Positions 39,614-49,297 of a stretch of DNA of 64,000 nucleotides are shown here, one piece after another (position 1 is the stretch's first letter; every line of letters begins with the position of its first letter). A program made the translations under genes and the position numbers. The notes below the pieces were generated by a model. The model did not search any database, was not told the origin of the DNA, and was given only the letters and a program-made list of their open reading frames with translations. Source of the stretch: Azospirillum baldaniorum (lineage in GTDB: Bacteria > Pseudomonadota > Alphaproteobacteria > Azospirillales > Azospirillaceae); the NCBI RefSeq assembly GCF_003119195.2, contig NZ_CP022253.1:2117001-2181000 (forward strand). Reading direction: 5' to 3'.

Positions 39614-40507
39614 TCAACAGGGCGCCAGCAGCGCGTCGGCGATCAGCCGGGCGAGCGGCAGGTCGTTGCTGGGGTGCGGAACCCCGTCGCAGGACAGCGG
39701 CGTGCCGAGCCCTTCCGCAGCGAAGCGGGCAGCCACCGCGGCGTCGAACAGGGCGTGGACTCCAAACACCCGAACCGACGCCGCACCCGCGGCCCGTGCC
39801 GCCCGCGCGCAGGAGAAGATCGTCTCGCCGGAGCTGATGACATCGTCGACGATCACCACGGGCCGTCCGGCCAGCGGCGCGTCGGCGGGCAGAGTCACCG
39901 TCACGTCGCGGTCGCCGCGCCGCTCCTTCCGTCCGACCAAGGCGGTGAGGCCGAGCGGTCCGGCCACCACCTCGACCAGCGGGGCGGCCTCCTCGTCCGG
40001 GCCGACGATCACGGCGTCGGGTGCTGTCCCGTCACGGCGCAGCCGCTCGGCGATGGCCCCGGCGCCGCTGAGGCAGACGGAGGGGCGCCCGACGAACACC
40101 TCGTCCAGCGTGTGGGTGCGGTGCAGATGCGGCTCCACGCAGACGAAGCGGTCGAACAGCCGGCCCAGCCAATCCCCAACGACGGCTTGGCTCACCGGCT
40201 CGCCGGGGCGGAACACCGCGTCCTGACGCATGTAGGCCATGTAGGGGGCGACGAGGCACAGCTCCGTGGCGCCGTGGCGGCGCAGGACGGAGGCGGCCAG
40301 CGTCAGTTCCACCAGCTTGTCGTTCGGCCGGTCGAGCGAGCGGTAGACCACGGCCCGCTCCACGGCCTCGGGCAGGCGGACAAGACTTTCGCCATCGGGA
40401 AAGCGGTGCAGTTCGGCGATGTGGCAGGGAACGTTCAGGGCCTCGGCGAGACGCCGCGCGCCGTCGGCCGATTCCGGAAATCCGTAGACGCCCGTATAGC
40501 GGGCCAT
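39614..40507 (-). CDS. Ribose-phosphate pyrophosphokinase homologue
   Basis: PRPP-synthetase-like protein of 297 residues from ATG 40507 (MARYTGVYGFPES). Seen are FPDGESLVRLP, the flexible-loop ATP region YMAYMRQDAVFRPGEPVSQ with its RQD, and the PRPP-binding loop VIVDDVISSGETI. It is shorter than housekeeping Prs (about 310) and diverged at the N-terminus, so this is likely a second, specialised paralogue. Same strand as the beta-CASP gene. The open frame extends 55 codons further upstream without a typical N-terminus. Confidence 0.87.
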   Translation of the reverse strand: MARYTGVYGFPESADGARRLAEALNVPCHIAELHRFPDGESLVRLPEAVERAVVYRSLDRPNDKLVELTLAASVLRRHGATELCLVAPYMAYMRQDAVFRPGEPVSQAVVGDWLGRLFDRFVCVEPHLHRTHTLDEVFVGRPSVCLSGAGAIAERLRRDGTAPDAVIVGPDEEAAPLVEVVAGPLGLTALVGRKERRGDRDVTVTLPADAPLAGRPVVIVDDVISSGETIFSCARAARAAGAASVRVFGVHALFDAAVAARFAAEGLGTPLSCDGVPHPSNDLPLARLIADALLAPC

Positions 40508-40711
40508 GCTGTCCCCTCTCGCGTTGCGCGCCCGGACATGGGCGCCCCGTTCGGCCCGTACTATGCCGCAAGGGCCGCAGCGGGGCGACCACGACCTTAG
40601 GCGCAACGTTACCGTGAAGGGATAGGACGGCAGGGACGGACGCCTGAAAATGATGCCGCGGCGGTCTTCCACTCATTGACCGCAGACACAGGTATGAGGC
40701 AGTTTCCCGCC

Positions 40712-41596
40712 ATGCGCGTGCTCATCGCCGACGACACGGTCCTGATGCGCACCATGCTTTCGGAGCAGGTGGCGTCTTACGGCCATGATGTGATCCTGGC
40801 CAGGGACGGCCGGGAAGCGCTGAACCTTGCCCAGGCCGAATCCTTCGACATCGCCATCATCGATTGGGAGATGCCGCGGCTGTCGGGGCTGGAGGTGTGC
40901 TGGCTTCTGAAGGCCGATCCGCGCACCGCCTACAGCTACCTGATCCTGATGACGTCCCACGACGAACCCTTCTACGAGATGAAGGCGCTGGACGCCGGGG
41001 CGGACGACTTCATCCACAAGCCGGTCAACCGCGCCCACCTCAAGGCGCGGCTGAAGGCGGGAGGCCGCATCACCGAAATGCACCGGCTGCTGGTTGCGCA
41101 GGCGCAGACGGACCCGCTGACCGGCGTCGCCAACCGGCGCGCCCTTCTGGACCGTGCGGGTGAGGAGATTCGGCGGGCGCAGCGGGCGCGGCAGCCTCTG
41201 TCCCTGTTGATCGCCGACATCGACCATTTCAAGCGCATCAACGACAGCCGCGGTCACGCCGCGGGCGACGAGGCCTTGCAACGTTTCGTCCGGACGCTGG
41301 ACGGCGCCTTGCGCCCCGGCGACCTGATCGGACGCTACGGCGGGGAGGAGTTCGTGGTTCTGCTTCCCAACACCGCGCTGGCGGACGCCTCGGTCGTGGC
41401 GGAACGCTTGCGCCAGCGCGTTGCCTCGCAGGAGATGGGGCCGGACGGCGATTCGTTCCGCATGACCGCCAGCTTCGGCGTCGCGCCCGTCGCGCCGGAC
41501 GCCCCCGGCGGCATCGACGACGCGCTCCGGACGGCCGACGCCGCGCTGTATCGCGCGAAGGCCGAAGGGCGGAATCGCGTGGTCCCCTCCCCTTAG
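40712..41596 (+). CDS. Response regulator with GGDEF output domain
   Basis: PleD/WspR-like diguanylate cyclase activated by phosphorylation. REC domain: MRVLIADDTVLM, phosphoacceptor Asp in IAIIDWEMPRLSG (near residue 53) and the conserved Lys in FIHKPVN. GGDEF domain: RYGGEEFVVLLP with an inhibitory RxxD site (RPGD) five residues before GGEEF. 294 residues from ATG 40712; an in-frame ATG at 40694 would add six. No cognate histidine kinase is adjacent. Diverges from the PRPP-synthetase homologue. Confidence 0.93.
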   Translation: MRVLIADDTVLMRTMLSEQVASYGHDVILARDGREALNLAQAESFDIAIIDWEMPRLSGLEVCWLLKADPRTAYSYLILMTSHDEPFYEMKALDAGADDFIHKPVNRAHLKARLKAGGRITEMHRLLVAQAQTDPLTGVANRRALLDRAGEEIRRAQRARQPLSLLIADIDHFKRINDSRGHAAGDEALQRFVRTLDGALRPGDLIGRYGGEEFVVLLPNTALADASVVAERLRQRVASQEMGPDGDSFRMTASFGVAPVAPDAPGGIDDALRTADAALYRAKAEGRNRVVPSP

Positions 41597-41664
41597 ACCG
41601 TTCACACCCCGCCTCTCCCGCCCGTCTCCGGCAGCGAAGCCAACGGAATGCGGGGGAAGAGGCG

Positions 41665-42216
41665 ATGCGCCATGTCCATGTGGCGTTTCTGGAGGGGACG
41701 AAGGTCCTGATTGTCCGGCGGCGCGAGGTCAGCACTTGGTGGGGGCGTAGCCCGGCGGAGCCGCGCGTCATCGACGCCGCGGGCCAATGGGCGGTTCCCG
41801 GCGGCGGCTACGAGAGCGTCACCAGCCCGCTTGCGGCTCTCCAGCGCCTGTTCCACGAACAGACCGGCCTCGCCTTCCCCGACGGCCGGACGGCGGAGCC
41901 CTGGCGCCCCACCTCGCGGAGCTTCACGCTGTATTTCGTTCCGATGACCGGGCTGGAGTCGCTGGCCTCCTCGATCACCCTGCGGGTTGCGCAATCCGCC
42001 GTCACGCCCGGGCGCCCGGCGGGCGGCGCCATCGTGAACTGGGAGCTGTCCTCGGCCCACGTCGTGCCGCTCGCCAAGGTGGTCGCCCATCTGGGGGTGC
42101 GCCAGCCGGTCTCGCACGAGAACCAGCTCGCCATCACCCGGCAGGCGATGCGCTCGCCCTCCTCCCAGTCGATCGAGCGCTACGCGACCATGGCCGCCAT
42201 CATCGCCCTGCAATGA
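41665..42216 (+). CDS. Nudix-fold protein with degenerate Nudix box
   Basis: 183 residues. The fold is suggested by QWAVPGGGYESVTSPLAAL and RLFHEQTGLAFP. Compared with the box GX5EX7REUXEEXGU, the aligned residues are G47, T53, R61, L62, E65, Q66 and G68, so most metal-binding glutamates are missing and hydrolase activity is doubtful. It may act as a binding protein or the alignment may hide a variant site. Starts 68 bp after the REC-GGDEF gene on the same strand. Its 3' end converges with the next gene with a 16-bp gap. Confidence 0.7.
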   Translation: MRHVHVAFLEGTKVLIVRRREVSTWWGRSPAEPRVIDAAGQWAVPGGGYESVTSPLAALQRLFHEQTGLAFPDGRTAEPWRPTSRSFTLYFVPMTGLESLASSITLRVAQSAVTPGRPAGGAIVNWELSSAHVVPLAKVVAHLGVRQPVSHENQLAITRQAMRSPSSQSIERYATMAAIIALQ

Positions 42217-42232
42217 GCCCGCCCCGCTGGCC

Positions 42233-42829
42233 TCACCCCTTGCTGTCGCCCGGCGGGGTGCGGACGGCGGTGGCGGCGAGATACTGGGCCGCCGTGCGCA
42301 GCAGGAACTCCGCCACCGCCATGTCGCCCAGGTCGCGGTCGGGGCCGCCCAGCCGATGGCGGCGATCGGCGTCGATCAGGCCGGTGGCGATCACCTGCGC
42401 GGTCAGCCACGCCCGCTGGTCCTCATCCGGCACGCCGGCCATGCGCTCCAGCATCTCGTTGCAGGCGTGGTCGATCGTCCCTAGGCCGGGCCGGTCGGAC
42501 GACAGGTAGCTGGTCTCGTTCTGCGGCGCCGGTTCCCCGACGTAGGAGCGGGCGAGCAGCGCCGTCTCCAGGGTCAGGCGGAAGGCGGTGCGGCGTGGTC
42601 GCCCCTTCCGCCGCAGCCGCAGCGCCATCATGGTGAAGAGCTGGGCCACCGCCTCGACCCGCTCCGCCGGCACCTCGTCGAGGATATCGACGATCTCGGC
42701 GCTGACGGCGTTGCGCGGCGCCTTCTCGCCGGGCCGCACCACCGCGGTGGCGAAGACGGCGATCAGGGTGCGCAGGGCGTCGGCTTGCTCCACGGGAGAG
42801 ATGCGGCCGATCTGGGCGGGGTCGAACAT
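42233..42829 (-). CDS. Protein of unknown function
   Basis: 198 residues from ATG 42829 (MFDPAQIGRISPVEQADAL), preceded by AGCGGAG at good spacing. No signal peptide or membrane segment. Predicted mostly helical, with a basic patch ALRLRRKGRPRRTAFRL in the middle that could contact nucleic acid or lipid. A TTG start 48 bases further upstream is possible. I do not recognise the family. Same strand as the next gene, 68 bp downstream of its stop. Confidence 0.7.
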   Translation of the reverse strand: MFDPAQIGRISPVEQADALRTLIAVFATAVVRPGEKAPRNAVSAEIVDILDEVPAERVEAVAQLFTMMALRLRRKGRPRRTAFRLTLETALLARSYVGEPAPQNETSYLSSDRPGLGTIDHACNEMLERMAGVPDEDQRAWLTAQVIATGLIDADRRHRLGGPDRDLGDMAVAEFLLRTAAQYLAATAVRTPPGDSKG

Positions 42830-42897
42830 GGGGGCGCTCCGCTCTGGCTGGGAGGGATCAACAACTCCTTCCAGCAATGTTGGAACGCGAGGGGCTG

Positions 42898-43377
42898 TCA
42901 GGAATCCCCCTCCTTCGGGTCGATGGTCTCCGCCCGACGGCTGATCAGCTGGTAGAGCCCGAGCCCGAGCACCATGAAGACGATGACCATCAGCAGGATG
43001 GCCGGGTACACCATGTCGCTCATCTGCGAGGTGCGCGCCTCGAACACCAGCACCAGCCCTTCCAGGCTGGCCGCGATGATGATGGTGGTCAGGAACTTGG
43101 TCAGGGTGCGGCGGGCCTCGTCGGCGTGCCGCAACTCGCGGTCATGCTCCAACTCCTCCTCATAGAGATACTTGGCGATTTCGAAGACGGCGATGGCCAG
43201 CACGATCATGCCGACACCGTCCAGCAGCCCGTGCGTCGTCGCCTCGATGTCGAGGAGCAGAAGGCTGTGAAACACCGAATAGGCGGCCACGCCGATGAAC
43301 ACCAGGGCGAACAGCATCAACACGCCGGTTGCCAGGAAATACATGACCCGCGACGCCTTCTGAAATCCGTTCCCCAC
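42898..43377 (-). CDS. Four-segment inner-membrane protein of unknown function
   Basis: 159 residues, GTG start at 43377 with an AAGGGA site before it. Four hydrophobic segments (VMYFLATGVLMLFALVFIGV; DGVGMIVLAIAVFEIAKYL; FLTTIIIAASLEGLVLVF; AILLMVIVFMVLGLGLY) with a charged middle loop EEELEHDRELRHADEARR and acidic C-terminus. Topology somewhat recalls PsiE-like proteins but I cannot assign it. Its upstream region overlaps, antisense, the structured-RNA candidate at 43402-43580. Confidence 0.75.
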   Translation of the reverse strand: MGNGFQKASRVMYFLATGVLMLFALVFIGVAAYSVFHSLLLLDIEATTHGLLDGVGMIVLAIAVFEIAKYLYEEELEHDRELRHADEARRTLTKFLTTIIIAASLEGLVLVFEARTSQMSDMVYPAILLMVIVFMVLGLGLYQLISRRAETIDPKEGDS

Positions 43378-43401
43378 GATGCGCTTCCCTTTCCGACGCG
43401 A

Positions 43402-43580
43402 GAGCCTGTCCTGCGGCTGTCAACGCGTCGTCCCGGCTTTCGGACCGCAGCCTTGCGGGTCACCCCGGAAGGGAAGGTGGAACCGGCGGCCCGGCCCGCG
43501 TGTTTGGAGTCAGGCAGCACAGGGGATTGTGCCTCCTCGACAGGCTCCGCCGCGCTCCCTGAAGCGGCGGAGCCTTTCTT
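43402..43580 (+). ncRNA. Candidate structured non-coding RNA ending in an intrinsic terminator
   Basis: The 279-bp gap 43378-43656 has no protein gene. GAGCCTGTC (43402-43410) and GACAGGCTC (43539-43547) can pair perfectly over 9 bp; between them CTGCGG/CCGCAG (43411-43416/43445-43450), GCGGG/CCCGC (43455-43459/43495-43499) and GCACA/TGTGC (43517-43521/43528-43532) can form three arms, a cloverleaf-like plan. A strong plus-strand terminator follows, with no plus-strand gene within 1.1 kb upstream. It does not match SRP RNA, tmRNA or tRNA; 6S-like behaviour cannot be excluded. No clear promoter was found, so this is inference. Confidence 0.35.
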
Positions 43581-43582
43581 TT
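43543..43582 (+). terminator. Orphan intrinsic terminator
   Basis: GGCTCCGCCGC (43543-43553), ten-base loop, GCGGCGGAGCC (43564-43574), then TTTCTTTT. Eleven perfect pairs with a T-rich tail only on the plus strand. The nearest plus-strand gene upstream ends at 42216, beyond two minus-strand genes. Confidence 0.8.
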
Positions 43583-43656
43583 CCTGCCCCTTGTCTTCTC
43601 CTGCCCCTTGCGTTTATGGCTGCGGTGCCGGACCACGCCGACCACGGAACCGCCCC

Positions 43657-44067
43657 ATGCCCGACACCCCGCATCCCTCCGCCGAGACCCTGCACGCCCT
43701 GCTGGACCGCTACCTGCGCTGCCCGTCCGAGCCGTTGCGTGGCGAGCTGAACCAAGCCCTGACCGCCTTCCAGACGGCCTGGATACACGCCCGCGCCGGG
43801 CAGGACGCCCCGACGGCGCCCCCGCCCACCCCCGTCGCACCCGGCCGCGCCCCGGCGAGGCCGAAATTCCCGATCGCCGCCGCCGATCTGGCGGTGCTGG
43901 AAAAGATGGCCGGGGGCTGGGTCCCCACCGCGGCGGAGGTTCCCCGCTGGGTCTGGTTCGAGAACCGGGAACTGGTGACGATGGAGCCCAACCCCGCCGG
44001 CAGCGGACCGGAGGTGATGCGCCTCGCCCCCGCCGGCTGGGCCGCGCTGGGCCGCCAGCCGGGCTGA
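43657..44067 (+). CDS. Small protein of unknown function with proline-rich linker
   Basis: 136 residues from ATG 43657. An N-terminal helical part (SAETLHALLDRYLRCPSEPLR) is joined by a Pro/Ala linker (about residues 50-70) to a C-terminal part with two-strand character (VPRWVWFENRELVTMEPN) ending in LAPAGWAAL. No membrane segment. Family not recognised. It is followed by a bidirectional terminator. Coding is likely from codon use but not certain. Confidence 0.6.
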   Translation: MPDTPHPSAETLHALLDRYLRCPSEPLRGELNQALTAFQTAWIHARAGQDAPTAPPPTPVAPGRAPARPKFPIAAADLAVLEKMAGGWVPTAAEVPRWVWFENRELVTMEPNPAGSGPEVMRLAPAGWAALGRQPG

Positions 44068-44093
44068 GCGGCGGCCCACAAAAAGCGGGCAAC

Positions 44094-44121
44094 AAAAAAG
44101 GGAGGCCGAAGCCTCCCCTTT
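44094..44121. terminator. Bidirectional terminator
   Basis: GGGAGGC, loop CGAA, GCCTCCC, with an A6 stretch on the left and CTTTTCC on the right. On the minus strand the loop is TTCG and a T6 tract follows, so it mainly ends the BMP-family transporter operon; it also serves the plus-strand small gene. Confidence 0.85.
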
Positions 44122-44144
44122 TCCTTTTTAGCGACCGGCTCCGC

Positions 44145-45236
44145 TTACTTCGGAACCTTGCCCTGCACGCCCTCGACGTACCAGTCCATCTTCAGGATCT
44201 GCTCGTCGGTGGCCTGCTTGCCCTCGGCGATCACGACCTTGCCGGACTGGTCCTTCACCGGGCCCTGGAAGGAGTGGCGCTTGCCTTCCATGATGTCGGT
44301 GCGGGTCTTCTCGGCCGCCGCGACGACGTCCGCCGGGAGCGCCGGGTTGTAGGGGGCCAGGAACAGCATGTGGTCCTTGAAGCCGCCCCAGGTGTCCTGC
44401 GACTTCCAGGAGCCGTCGAGCGCCGCCTTGACGCGGTTCACGTAATACTCGCGCCAGTCGTCGACGATGGCGGTCAGATGCGCCTTCGGACCGAAGCGGG
44501 TCATGTCCGACGACTGGCCGAACACCCACAGGCCGCGCTCCTGCGCGACCTGGATGGCCGCCGGGCTGTCGGTGTGCAGCGAGATCACGTCGGCGCCCTG
44601 GTCGATCAGGGCCTTGGCGGCCTCGGCTTCCTTGCCGGGATCGTACCAGCTGTTCACCCAGACGACGCGCACCTCGGCCTTCGGGTTCACCTCGCGCATG
44701 GCGATGGTGAAGGCGTTGATGCCGCTGACCACCTCGGGGATCGGGAAGGAGCCGATGTAGCCGATGATGTTCGACTTGGTCATCTTGCCGGCGATCTGGC
44801 CGATGACCGTGCGGGCCTCGTAGAAACGCGCGGAATAGGTGGCGACGTTGGCCGAGCGCTTGTAGCCGGTGGCGTGCTCGAACTTCACGTCGGGATGGCG
44901 CTGCGCGACCTTCAGCGTCGGGTTCATGAAGCCGAAGGAGGTCGTGAAGATCAGCTTGTGGCCGGAGGAGGCCAGTTGCTCGATCACGCGCTCGGCGTCG
45001 GCGCCCTCGGGCACGTTCTCGACGAAGGTGGTGGTGACCTTGTCGCCCAGCTCCTTCTCCACGGCCAGACGGCCCTGGTCGTGCTGGTAGCTGTAGCCGT
45101 GGTCGCTGATCGGACCGACATAGACGAAGCCGACCTTCATCTTCTCCTGCGCGTCGGCCGCGCCGACGCCCAGCGCCAGCATGGCGGCGCCGGTGGCCAG
45201 ACCCATCAGGGCCTTGCCCATGGTCCTTCTGTTCAC
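44145..45236 (-). CDS. BMP-family ABC transporter substrate-binding protein
   Basis: Periplasmic binding protein of the Bmp/PnrA type, which bind nucleosides or purines. N-terminal signal peptide with arginines (VNRRTMGKALMGLATG ... GAADA cut near residue 27), then KVGFVYVGPISDHGYSYQHDQG and TTSFGFMNPTLKVA. I chose the GTG at 45236 (363 aa) because GGGAG lies 7-8 bases before it; ATG 45221 is the alternative. First gene of the importer cluster to be followed, on the same strand, only by the terminator at 44094, so it is last in transcription after ATPase and permeases, or has its own promoter in the 79-bp gap. Confidence 0.92.
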   Translation of the reverse strand: MNRRTMGKALMGLATGAAMLALGVGAADAQEKMKVGFVYVGPISDHGYSYQHDQGRLAVEKELGDKVTTTFVENVPEGADAERVIEQLASSGHKLIFTTSFGFMNPTLKVAQRHPDVKFEHATGYKRSANVATYSARFYEARTVIGQIAGKMTKSNIIGYIGSFPIPEVVSGINAFTIAMREVNPKAEVRVVWVNSWYDPGKEAEAAKALIDQGADVISLHTDSPAAIQVAQERGLWVFGQSSDMTRFGPKAHLTAIVDDWREYYVNRVKAALDGSWKSQDTWGGFKDHMLFLAPYNPALPADVVAAAEKTRTDIMEGKRHSFQGPVKDQSGKVVIAEGKQATDEQILKMDWYVEGVQGKVPK

Positions 45237-45315
45237 GTGTTTGCTCCCTGATCCAATTGATTGAGCACGAACGTAAGACTTGCAAACATCCCGGAGCCCG
45301 TCGGGCGTCGGCCCG

Positions 45316-46248
45316 TCAGGCATCCGGATGGAAAACCTTCCCGAGGCTGGCCGGCGCGTTCAGCCGGATCCGGGCGACATCGCGTGAAATCACCACCAGG
45401 ACGACGACGGTAGCCAGATAAGGCAGCATCGACAAGAGTTGTGACGGAATGTCGATTCCCAGCCCCTGGACGTGGAGCTGCGCGATGGTCACCCCACCGA
45501 ACAGCCAGGCGCCGAGCAGCACACGGCCCGGCTTCCAGGTGGCGAAGACCACCAGCGCCAGGGCGATCCAGCCGCGCCCGGAGGAGATGCCCTCCGCCCA
45601 CATCGGCGTGTAGTCGAGCGACAGAAAGGCCCCGGCCATGCCGCTCATCGCGCCGCCGAACAGCACGGCGAGGAAGCGGATGCGGATGACCTTGTAGCCG
45701 AGCGCGTGGGCCGCCGCGTGGTTCTCGCCGACCGCGCGCAGGATCAGCCCCTTGCGCGTGGCGTAGAGGAACCAGTGCACCGCCGGCACCGCCGCCAGCG
45801 CCAGATAGACCAGCGCGTCCTGCCCGAACAGGGCCTTGCCGATCACCGGCAGATCGGTCAGGCCGGGGATGTAGAGCTCCGGCACGTCGGCGATGGGGAT
45901 GCCGACGAAGCCCTGCCCGATCAGCGCCGACAGGCCGACGCCGAACAGCGTCAGCGCGAGGCCGGTCGCCACCTGGTTGGCGAGCAGGAGCAGGGTCAGC
46001 ACGCCGAACAGCGCCGCCATGCCCGCCCCGGCCGCCGCACCCGCGACGAAACCCAGCGTGGAGCTGCCGGTCTGCACCGCCACGGCGAAGCCGCAGACGG
46101 CGCCCACCAGCATCATGCCTTCCACACCCAGGTTCAGGACGCCGGACTTCTCCACCACCAGCTCGCCGAGTGCGGCGAACAGCAGCGGCGTGGCGGCGGC
46201 CAGCATAGCCGCGAGGATCGGCCCGATCAGGGCCAGTTCGGCGCTCAT
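45316..46248 (-). CDS. ABC transporter permease (nucleoside-type, second permease)
   Basis: Inner-membrane permease of 310 residues with about nine hydrophobic segments, BPD-transp-2 family. Conserved VEKSGVLNLGVEGMMLVGA near residue 32 and RAVGENHAAAHALGYKV (coupling-helix region). Starts at ATG 46248, overlapping the stop of the other permease by four bases. Works as a heterodimer with that permease and the ATPase; substrate suggested by the BMP-type binding protein. Confidence 0.92.
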   Translation of the reverse strand: MSAELALIGPILAAMLAAATPLLFAALGELVVEKSGVLNLGVEGMMLVGAVCGFAVAVQTGSSTLGFVAGAAAGAGMAALFGVLTLLLLANQVATGLALTLFGVGLSALIGQGFVGIPIADVPELYIPGLTDLPVIGKALFGQDALVYLALAAVPAVHWFLYATRKGLILRAVGENHAAAHALGYKVIRIRFLAVLFGGAMSGMAGAFLSLDYTPMWAEGISSGRGWIALALVVFATWKPGRVLLGAWLFGGVTIAQLHVQGLGIDIPSQLLSMLPYLATVVVLVVISRDVARIRLNAPASLGKVFHPDA

Positions 46249-47333
46249 GCCGCGGCCCTCCCCACAATGCCTTTCGCGCCGAAGCGCACGCGGTAGCGGA
46301 TCAGCACATCGGTCGCCAGCAGGAAGAACAGCAGCATGCCCTGGAACACGCCGGTGATGGCCTTGGGCAGGCCGAGCGCGATCTGCGCCGCCTCGCCGCC
46401 GATGAAGGACAGCGCCATCAGGAAGCCGGCCAGCAGGATGCCCACCGGATGCAGCCGACCCAGGAAGGCGACGATGATGGCGGTGTAGCCGTAGCCGGGG
46501 GAGATGGTCGGGTTCATCTGGCCGATCGGCCCGGCGACCTCGCCCAGACCGGCCAGACCGGCCAGCGCGCCGGACAGCAGCAGCGTCAGCCAGATGATCT
46601 TCTTCTGGTTGAAGCCGGCGTAGCCCGCCGCCGTCGGAGTCAGGCCGATGACCTTGATCTGGAAGCCGATGAAGGTCCGCGCCATCAGGAACCAGCCCGC
46701 CGCCACCGCCAGCAGGGCAAACAGCGACCCCAGATGCACGCGCGTCCCGGCGACCAGCAGCGGCAGCACCGCGTCGGCCTCGAACAGGCGGGATTCCGGG
46801 AAGGCGAAGCCGTCGGGGTCGCGGTAGGGGCCGTGCATCAGGTAGTTCAGCAGATGCAGCGCCACGTAGTTCAGCATCAGGCTGGTCAGGATCTCGCTGG
46901 CGTTGAAGCGCACCCGCAGGAAGGCGGGGATCGCCGCCCACAAGGCGCCGCCGGCCATGCCCGCGACGATCATCAGCGGCAGCAGCCACCAGCCGCCCTC
47001 GCCGTAGAAGGCCAGCGCCAGACCGCCGCCGGTGATGGCGCCGAGCGTGAGCTGCCCCTCGGCCCCGATGTTCCAGACGTTGGCGCGGAAGCCGATGGCC
47101 AGCCCGATGGCACAGAGCACCAGCGGGGTCGCCTTGACCGCCAACTCACCAAGGCCGCGCAGCGACAGCAGCGGCGCGATGAAGAAGGCGTGCAGCGCCT
47201 TCACCGGGTCGAAGCCCATGGCCCAAAACAGCAGGAAGCCGCTGGCGAGCGTAAGCGCGACCGCCAGCAGCGGCGTCGCGTAGACCATCGCGCGCGACGC
47301 CTCGCCGCGGGGTTCGAGACGGAGGAGGGTCAT
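46245..47333 (-). CDS. ABC transporter permease (nucleoside-type, first permease)
   Basis: 362-residue permease from ATG 47333, with GGAGGAGGG directly upstream. It has the motif TPLVLCAIGLAIGFRANVWNIGAEGQLTLGAI characteristic of this pair (key: FRANVWNIGAEGQ) and about ten hydrophobic segments. The stop overlaps the next permease start by four bases (ATGA). A long palindromic repeat separates it from the ATPase gene. Confidence 0.92.
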   Translation of the reverse strand: MTLLRLEPRGEASRAMVYATPLLAVALTLASGFLLFWAMGFDPVKALHAFFIAPLLSLRGLGELAVKATPLVLCAIGLAIGFRANVWNIGAEGQLTLGAITGGGLALAFYGEGGWWLLPLMIVAGMAGGALWAAIPAFLRVRFNASEILTSLMLNYVALHLLNYLMHGPYRDPDGFAFPESRLFEADAVLPLLVAGTRVHLGSLFALLAVAAGWFLMARTFIGFQIKVIGLTPTAAGYAGFNQKKIIWLTLLLSGALAGLAGLGEVAGPIGQMNPTISPGYGYTAIIVAFLGRLHPVGILLAGFLMALSFIGGEAAQIALGLPKAITGVFQGMLLFFLLATDVLIRYRVRFGAKGIVGRAAA

Positions 47334-47355
47334 GAAAAGGCTCCGACGCACGTCG

Positions 47356-47501
47356 TCCCCTCTCCCGCCCCGGGAGAGGGTGGCCGCCGCAGGCGGCCGG
47401 GTGAGGGTGACGCAAGGATCAGGCGCTTTCTCCACGCCGGACCCTCACCCTTCCCGCGCGCGGCGCGGGCCCCTTCCCTCTCCCGGGACGGGAGAGGGGG
47501 C
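47356..47501. repeat. Long imperfect palindromic repeat inside the transporter operon
   Basis: Left outer arm CCCCTCTCCCGCCCCGGGAG (47357 on) and the right arm ending near 47501 are reverse complements with one mismatch; inner arms GGGTGAGGGT (about 47399-47408) and ACCCTCACCC (47441-47450) pair too. Total about 146 bp around a 32-base centre. It fills nearly all of the 177-bp ATPase-permease gap. Such CCCTCTCCC-type elements are dispersed in Azospirillum and related genomes. Confidence 0.75.
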
Positions 47502-47510
47502 AAGTCGCGT

Positions 47511-49058
<1,548 letters not shown>

Positions 49059-49297
49059 GGATGGGGAATCCAAGGAGACGGACCGGGTAGGGGTGAAGTC
49101 GGCAGGGCATTGCCAAAGCCATGCCACTTTCGGAGAGTCTTGCCCGTCAAGGCTGTTCGCCGTCAACAGGGGAAGCGGTTGCCCAGCCTGCGGTCATTCG
49201 CCCCGTTTCCGCTGCCCGGGCAGCCCAACAAAGCGGCAGATGACCCAACAAATCAGCAGTTGCTTCGCACACGGACAGATGCCATGCCGCCGCACGG

